Source of the DNA: CAYOVG01 sp964407285
GTDB taxonomy: Bacteria; Desulfobacterota; Syntrophobacteria; Syntrophobacterales; Syntrophobacteraceae
Direction of reading: 5' to 3'
Length of the DNA: 10,434 bases
Assembly (NCBI GenBank): GCA_964407285.1
Contig: CAYOVG010000262.1
Location: 1 to 10,434, forward strand
How positions within the stretch are numbered: the first letter of the stretch is position 1; each line of letters opens with the position of its first letter. The notes beneath the pieces were generated by a model. It was not told where the DNA came from. It worked only from the letters and a program-made list of their open reading frames with translations, and did no database searches. Shown piece by piece: positions 7,249 through 10,434 of the stretch. The position numbers were made by a program, and so were the translations under genes.

Positions 7249-7765
7249 ATGGCGGAGCCGGCAAGGAAGAATACAACCTATGAAGACCTCTGCGCTATCC
7301 CGGGGAATATGACCGGCGAGATCATTGGAGGCGATCTGTATGCTCACCCGAGACCGGGCAGGAAGCATGTCTATGCTGCATCCGCGCTGGGCGGCAAGAT
7401 AAGGCCTCCGTATCAGTTCGGATAATGCGGGGGGCCGGGCGGCCGGGTGATCCTGATTGAGTCCGAAATCGGCCTGGCCGGCAATATTCTGGTGCCGGAT
7501 CTTGCCGGCTGAAAGCCGGAGCGGTACCCCGACGAGGAGGATACGAATTGGATCTCCGTTGTGCCGGATTGGGTCTGAGAGGCAATGTCCCCAAGCACGG
7601 CCCAGGTGGACAAGATCTGCAAAATGCCGATCTATGCCCAAAGCGGCGTTCAATATGCCTGGAAGCCATGGTGAAAACGACCGCGTGCGCATGGAGCCGT
7701 TCCATGCTGTTGAGATCGGTCTCGGAGTCCTGTGGAGAGGAAGCGCGCAATCGCCGGTTCGCTGA
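7249..7765 (+). pseudogene. Uma2-family (DUF820) endonuclease pseudogene
   Basis: Translation from the ATG at 7249 gives a clear Uma2 start: TTYEDLCAIPGNMTGEIIGG, then DLYAHPRPGRKH, ILIESEIGL and ILVPDLAG. These match the family's conserved order, including the E..DG-like turn, PRP and PDLAG segments. The frame is broken by TAA at 7423-7425 and TGA at 7510-7512, 7576-7578 and 7672-7674. After YAWKPW the homology shifts frame and resumes as RVRMEPFHAVEIGLGVLWRG, ending at 7765. The segment normally between these parts (about 30 residues) appears deleted. A good ribosome binding site remains. Uma2 proteins are PD-(D/E)XK-fold putative nucleases, often multicopy in environmental bacteria. This copy is almost certainly non-functional. 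It is unrelated in sequence to the nuclease domain of the giant gene. Confidence 0.88.
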
Positions 7766-7792
7766 GGCGGTCCGGACCCGGAGGACATTTCG

Positions 7793-8053
7793 ATGATACC
7801 CGTTCGCGACCTGCTGAGCAGGATACGGTGGGATAAGGAATTCGGAGCCGGTTTCTTCGAAATCGGGTACCTCGATCACGTCGAGGGTGGGGTAGTTCGC
7901 ATTCCCTTCAAGAGGATTATCTTTGAAGAAGGAAATCGCTTCTCTTTTCAGATCGAGGACGAGAACGGGGAGTTGTTGAACATTCCGTTCCATCGGATCA
8001 GGGAAGTGTACAAAGACGGCATTCCGATCTGGCAACGGAGCGAAGGCCGGTGA
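7793..8053 (+). CDS. DUF504 / MJ1316-domain (UPF0248) small protein, 86 aa
   Basis: The full 86 residues match the DUF504 pattern: an N-terminal RDLLSRIRWDKEFG, the central FFEIGYLDHVEGGVVRIPF, and the C-terminal IPFHRIREVYKDG followed by a Trp. The length is typical for a stand-alone copy. The family (Pfam MJ1316) has been proposed to recognise cyclic RNA ends and is found near RNA repair enzymes; a biochemical role is not firmly established. GGAGG lies eight bases before the ATG, which supports the start. The gene begins 28 bp after the end of the Uma2 remnant and may use its old transcription signals. The methyltransferase follows after 129 bp on the same strand. No RNA ligase or nucleotidyltransferase partner is visible. 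Confidence 0.85.
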   Translation: MIPVRDLLSRIRWDKEFGAGFFEIGYLDHVEGGVVRIPFKRIIFEEGNRFSFQIEDENGELLNIPFHRIREVYKDGIPIWQRSEGR

Positions 8054-8182
8054 CGGCGGCGCGGACGCCCGTGATGACGAACCGAAAGGCCGGTGACAGG
8101 CGTTCGCGGCTGGTTCACGGTCTTCCAAGGACGAGGCGTTCCCCGAGACGGGAGTCGAGCGTGCGATAGGAGCGGCGTGAGT

Positions 8183-9046
8183 ATGCCCGCAATGGAGAAG
8201 TACTCCGAGTATGACCGGCTCGCCTGGTTCTACGACCGGTACTGGGGAGAGCGTTACCACGGCGAAGCCCTGGCCGTCATCGAGAACCTGCTGTCGGTTC
8301 GCATCCCTCCGGGGGCCCGCATCCTGGATCTTTGCTGCGGGACCGGACACCTGACCCGCGTCCTTGCCGCGCGTGGCTATTCCGTGACGGGAATCGACGG
8401 GTCGGAAGAGATGCTCGCCTTCGCCCGCGCCAATGCCCCGGAGTGCGAATTCTTTGCGATGGATGCGCGCTCCTTCTCCCTGCCCGCCCGTTTTCACGCC
8501 GTCGTATCCACCTTTGACAGCCTCAATCACGTGATGCGAATAGAGGAGCTCGTCCAGGTTTTTCGCAATGCGCATGACGTCCTGGTGGATGAAGGAACCC
8601 TGTTCTTCGACCTCAACATGGAGGAAGCCTACACTACAATGTGGGGAAAATCCTCGGCCATCGTCGAACCGGACAACGTCTGCGTGGTCCGGGGCGGCTT
8701 CGACACGGCGCGGAAAATCGGGCGGACCGACATTACGATGTTCCAACTCCTCCATGGAGAATCCGGGGAAGCCGGAGAACATCGAGAACTTGAAGAGCAA
8801 GGTTCAACACAGAGCTCGGAACGGGATACGGAACATGGGAAATGGCGTCGTTCGGATGTAACGCTCTTCCAGAAGTGCCACGCCCCCGGAGATGTCGAAA
8901 GGGCGTTGAGGGAAGCCGGGTTTGCTGAATGCGCTTCGTTCGATGCCCGCCGGGACCTCGGAATGACCGGCGACATCATGATCGGGAGGACCTTCTTCCT
9001 TGCCGGAAAAACCGGCGCTCCGGCCGCTCATCCGATGAAAGCGTAA
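8183..9046 (+). CDS. Class I SAM-dependent methyltransferase, 287 aa
   Basis: The protein has a Rossmann-type methyltransferase core: motif I ARILDLCCGTGH (residues 45-56), the acidic end of strand 2 in VTGIDGSEEML, FFAMDARSF, then FHAVVSTFDSLNHV as motif IV and DEGTLFFDLN as strand 5. The substrate cannot be told from sequence. The start at ATG 8183 is preferred because AGGAG lies ten bases upstream; GTG 8177 is nearly as good, and the longer frame from 8093 adds a non-conserved head. Between strand 5 and the C-terminal WRRSDVTLFQ segment sits a hydrophilic, Glu-rich stretch (residues ~196-224, HGESGEAGEHRELEEQGS...) that looks like an insertion. The C-terminal FFLAGK is usual for this group. 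It may be co-transcribed with the DUF504 gene. Confidence 0.88.
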   Translation: MPAMEKYSEYDRLAWFYDRYWGERYHGEALAVIENLLSVRIPPGARILDLCCGTGHLTRVLAARGYSVTGIDGSEEMLAFARANAPECEFFAMDARSFSLPARFHAVVSTFDSLNHVMRIEELVQVFRNAHDVLVDEGTLFFDLNMEEAYTTMWGKSSAIVEPDNVCVVRGGFDTARKIGRTDITMFQLLHGESGEAGEHRELEEQGSTQSSERDTEHGKWRRSDVTLFQKCHAPGDVERALREAGFAECASFDARRDLGMTGDIMIGRTFFLAGKTGAPAAHPMKA

Positions 9047-9068
9047 TGAAGTGCGGTTCAGCCCAATT

Positions 9069-9116
9069 CCCGAAGGAGAAGATAGACCCCGGTCGGGCTC
9101 GATCTTCTCCTTCGGG
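9069..9116. terminator. Strong hairpin between convergent genes
   Basis: CCCGAAGGAGAAGAT (9069-9083) is matched perfectly by ATCTTCTCCTTCGGG (9102-9116), giving a 15-bp stem with an 18-nt loop, and the loop holds a small CCC/GGG pairing. It sits 22 bp after the methyltransferase stop and about 97 bp beyond the stop of the convergent gene. That position fits a bidirectional transcription barrier. No T-run follows on either strand, so a classical Rho-independent terminator is uncertain; a dispersed palindromic element is an alternative. Confidence 0.55.
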
Positions 9117-9212
9117 TGGAGATGATAGACGTATGTATCCTTTACACGGTTCGCCGTGTTGTCTCAATACCGACACACAGCAGCCGGCATTGACTTGCGC
9201 CCTCGTTCTTCG

Positions 9213-10316
9213 TTACTGCTCTGTGGACTGCTGCCGACCGCCTGCGCCACTTGCGCTACCTGCCTCACTGCCGGTGCGACCGCTACCGCCCGCGCTGCCG
9301 CCCGCATCGGCGGAACCGGACCATTTTATGGCGGTCAGTTTCCCGCCCGCAAAGACTTCATCGGCCACGAGAGCCCGCTTCCCCTGTATGTCGGCCGTAT
9401 GAGCCAGCATCGCGATTTTCTGCCCCGGCTGTATGTTCAGGCCGGTCATGTCGCTTGCCGGACCCAGGGCGACTATGGTCGTCCGGCCGTTTTCGAGACG
9501 AACCCTTGCAAACTGCTGATCGGGAAGATTCTTTCCGCTGAACGAAGCGGTCCGCGTGTTGAGCACCTCGGCGTTGTACCTGTGCATTTCCTTGCCGGGA
9601 GCACGAGCGATGTTCAAAGTCCGGCCGTCCGTTTGAATCCGTTGCGCCAGAAAAACGGGTATGTCGTTGATTTTACCACCGCTACCCATAAGTACGACCT
9701 GGTCGCCTTTCTTGAGGTCCAGCTTCTTGATCTGTCGCTGAGGACCCAGATCCACCCTGGCTATCGTTCCGTCCTGCGTCTTCACTTTCGCGAGCGCGTG
9801 CCTCTCGTTGAGTTGTGAAAGAGTCACTGTCCGCGTGCTCTGTATCCGACCTTCCAGGCGATCCATCCGGGCTGCCCGGTCCTGCATCCGGTCCTGAGCG
9901 CTCATCTGCTGAGAGTCGCTGAACTGCCGTGTTTCTCGGGATTGCCGACTCTGCATATAGGATGGGGATTGAGACTGATCCTGAAACCGGGTACCGCGGG
10001 ACTGGCCATTGGAACTCAAATCCATCCGTTCCCGACTGCTCTTGCGTGCGGTTTCGAGATCATACACGGACAGATACTCGTAGCCGTCGATCATGCCGTC
10101 ATTGTTTCTATCGTAACCAATCCAAATCCACTTTTCAGGGTCCAACTGTACGCGGGTCTGCTGGTTTTGATTGTTTTGCCGGCCGGCGGATTGTTGCGCC
10201 TGCGCCGGTGTGACCACGAACACGAGTGCAACGAGAGCCAGAACCGTTGCTTTCCATGTGCTGACCGCCGACCCCCGTATCCTTTTTGCGGATCTCTCGG
10301 AATTTCTCTCTTTCAT
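9213..10316 (-). CDS. Secreted EF-hand protein with internally duplicated domain, 367 aa
   Basis: The N-terminus has a basic region, a hydrophobic core (ATVLALVALVFVV) and an AQA cleavage site near residue 40, so the protein is probably exported. Residues 69-80 (DRNNDGMIDGYE) form a canonical EF-hand calcium loop with D69, N71, D73, G74, I76, D77 and E80. A Gln/Ser/Arg-rich low-complexity stretch (~90-155) follows. Residues ~165-310 contain two diverged copies of one beta-rich unit: ALAKVKTQDG...VDLGP...LDLKKGDQVVLM and FARVRLENG...VALGP...LNIQPGQKIAML. The tail is Gly/Ser/Ala-rich. I know no function; a calcium-dependent periplasmic or surface role is a guess. The start is supported by AGGAG six bases before the ATG. 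It is convergent with the methyltransferase gene. Confidence 0.82.
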   Translation of the reverse strand: MKERNSERSAKRIRGSAVSTWKATVLALVALVFVVTPAQAQQSAGRQNNQNQQTRVQLDPEKWIWIGYDRNNDGMIDGYEYLSVYDLETARKSSRERMDLSSNGQSRGTRFQDQSQSPSYMQSRQSRETRQFSDSQQMSAQDRMQDRAARMDRLEGRIQSTRTVTLSQLNERHALAKVKTQDGTIARVDLGPQRQIKKLDLKKGDQVVLMGSGGKINDIPVFLAQRIQTDGRTLNIARAPGKEMHRYNAEVLNTRTASFSGKNLPDQQFARVRLENGRTTIVALGPASDMTGLNIQPGQKIAMLAHTADIQGKRALVADEVFAGGKLTAIKWSGSADAGGSAGGSGRTGSEAGSASGAGGRQQSTEQ

Positions 10317-10434
10317 AAGTATCTCCTGTCGGCATCGACTGCGGTAGACGGTCTGCGTCGATACCCGATGAACTCAAACAATTTGACAATTCTGGGTAGG
10401 CGTAAGCTCGCAATTTAGCTTGGGAAATGGTAGA

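Noticed and set aside
7423..7674. In-frame TGA codons in the Uma2 remnant as possible selenocysteine or recoding
   Set aside because: A TAA is also present, the three TGA codons fall at ordinary non-catalytic positions, and the frame shifts further on. Decay explains all of this.
6790..7788. 332-codon open frame on the minus strand
   Set aside because: It runs antisense through the Uma2 remnant and overlaps the start of the nitrilase gene in another frame. The translation is low-complexity and has no motif.
7322..8800. 492-codon open frame on the minus strand
   Set aside because: It lies antisense to the DUF504 gene, most of the methyltransferase and part of the Uma2 remnant, all of which show clear family motifs. 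Its translation has no recognisable domain; it is a by-product of the G+C-rich third positions of the real genes.
10317..10434. TTGACA/TTGTCA-like boxes upstream of the EF-hand gene
   Set aside because: No convincing -10 element lies at a suitable spacing on either strand, so no promoter is called.

Overview
The window looks like a stretch of bacterial chromosome of moderate G+C content, with Shine-Dalgarno-led genes, TTGACA-type promoters and long multidomain signalling proteins. The mix of genes (a NACHT/WD40 giant, a Uma2 remnant, an MJ1316/DUF504 protein, a secreted EF-hand protein) would suit a large-genome environmental bacterium such as a deltaproteobacterial lineage. That placement is a guess; no marker gene fixes the taxon.

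Left two thirds (1-6947), minus strand: a three-gene cassette read right to left. First is a CN-hydrolase (nitrilase superfamily) protein of about 484 residues with an unrecognised N-terminal region of about 190 residues. Second, 54 bp further on, is a 276-residue winged-helix protein. Its promoter has a perfect 19-bp palindrome over the -10 and start region. Third, 13 bp after the second, is a giant protein of at least 1510 residues whose C-terminus runs off the left edge. Its modules in order are: a ParA/MinD-like P-loop ATPase with the variant KGGVGR motif, a PD-(D/E)XK (Mrr-like) nuclease domain, a NACHT STAND ATPase, pentapeptide repeats, and a WD40 array of 11 visible units with a nearly constant 126-bp period. 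Two of the WD40 units are nearly identical in DNA sequence. This layout suggests a nucleotide-switch-controlled conflict (probably anti-phage) system: WD40 and pentapeptide sensor, NACHT switch, nuclease effector, a second P-loop module, a transcription factor that may regulate its own operon, and an accompanying amidase-like enzyme. The individual modules are known. I do not recognise this combination as a named system, and it is the main item of interest.

Middle (6948-7792): a divergent intergenic region with a good promoter for the nitrilase gene, then a decayed Uma2-family nuclease gene on the plus strand, broken by four in-frame stops, one frameshift and an apparent internal deletion.

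Right third (7793-10434): a DUF504/MJ1316-domain protein and a class I SAM-dependent methyltransferase on the plus strand. A perfect 15-bp-arm hairpin lies between the methyltransferase and the convergent minus-strand gene. That gene encodes a secreted protein with one canonical EF-hand loop and an internally duplicated beta-rich domain. These three genes look like ordinary chromosomal background, so the cassette's right boundary probably lies near 6950-7250.
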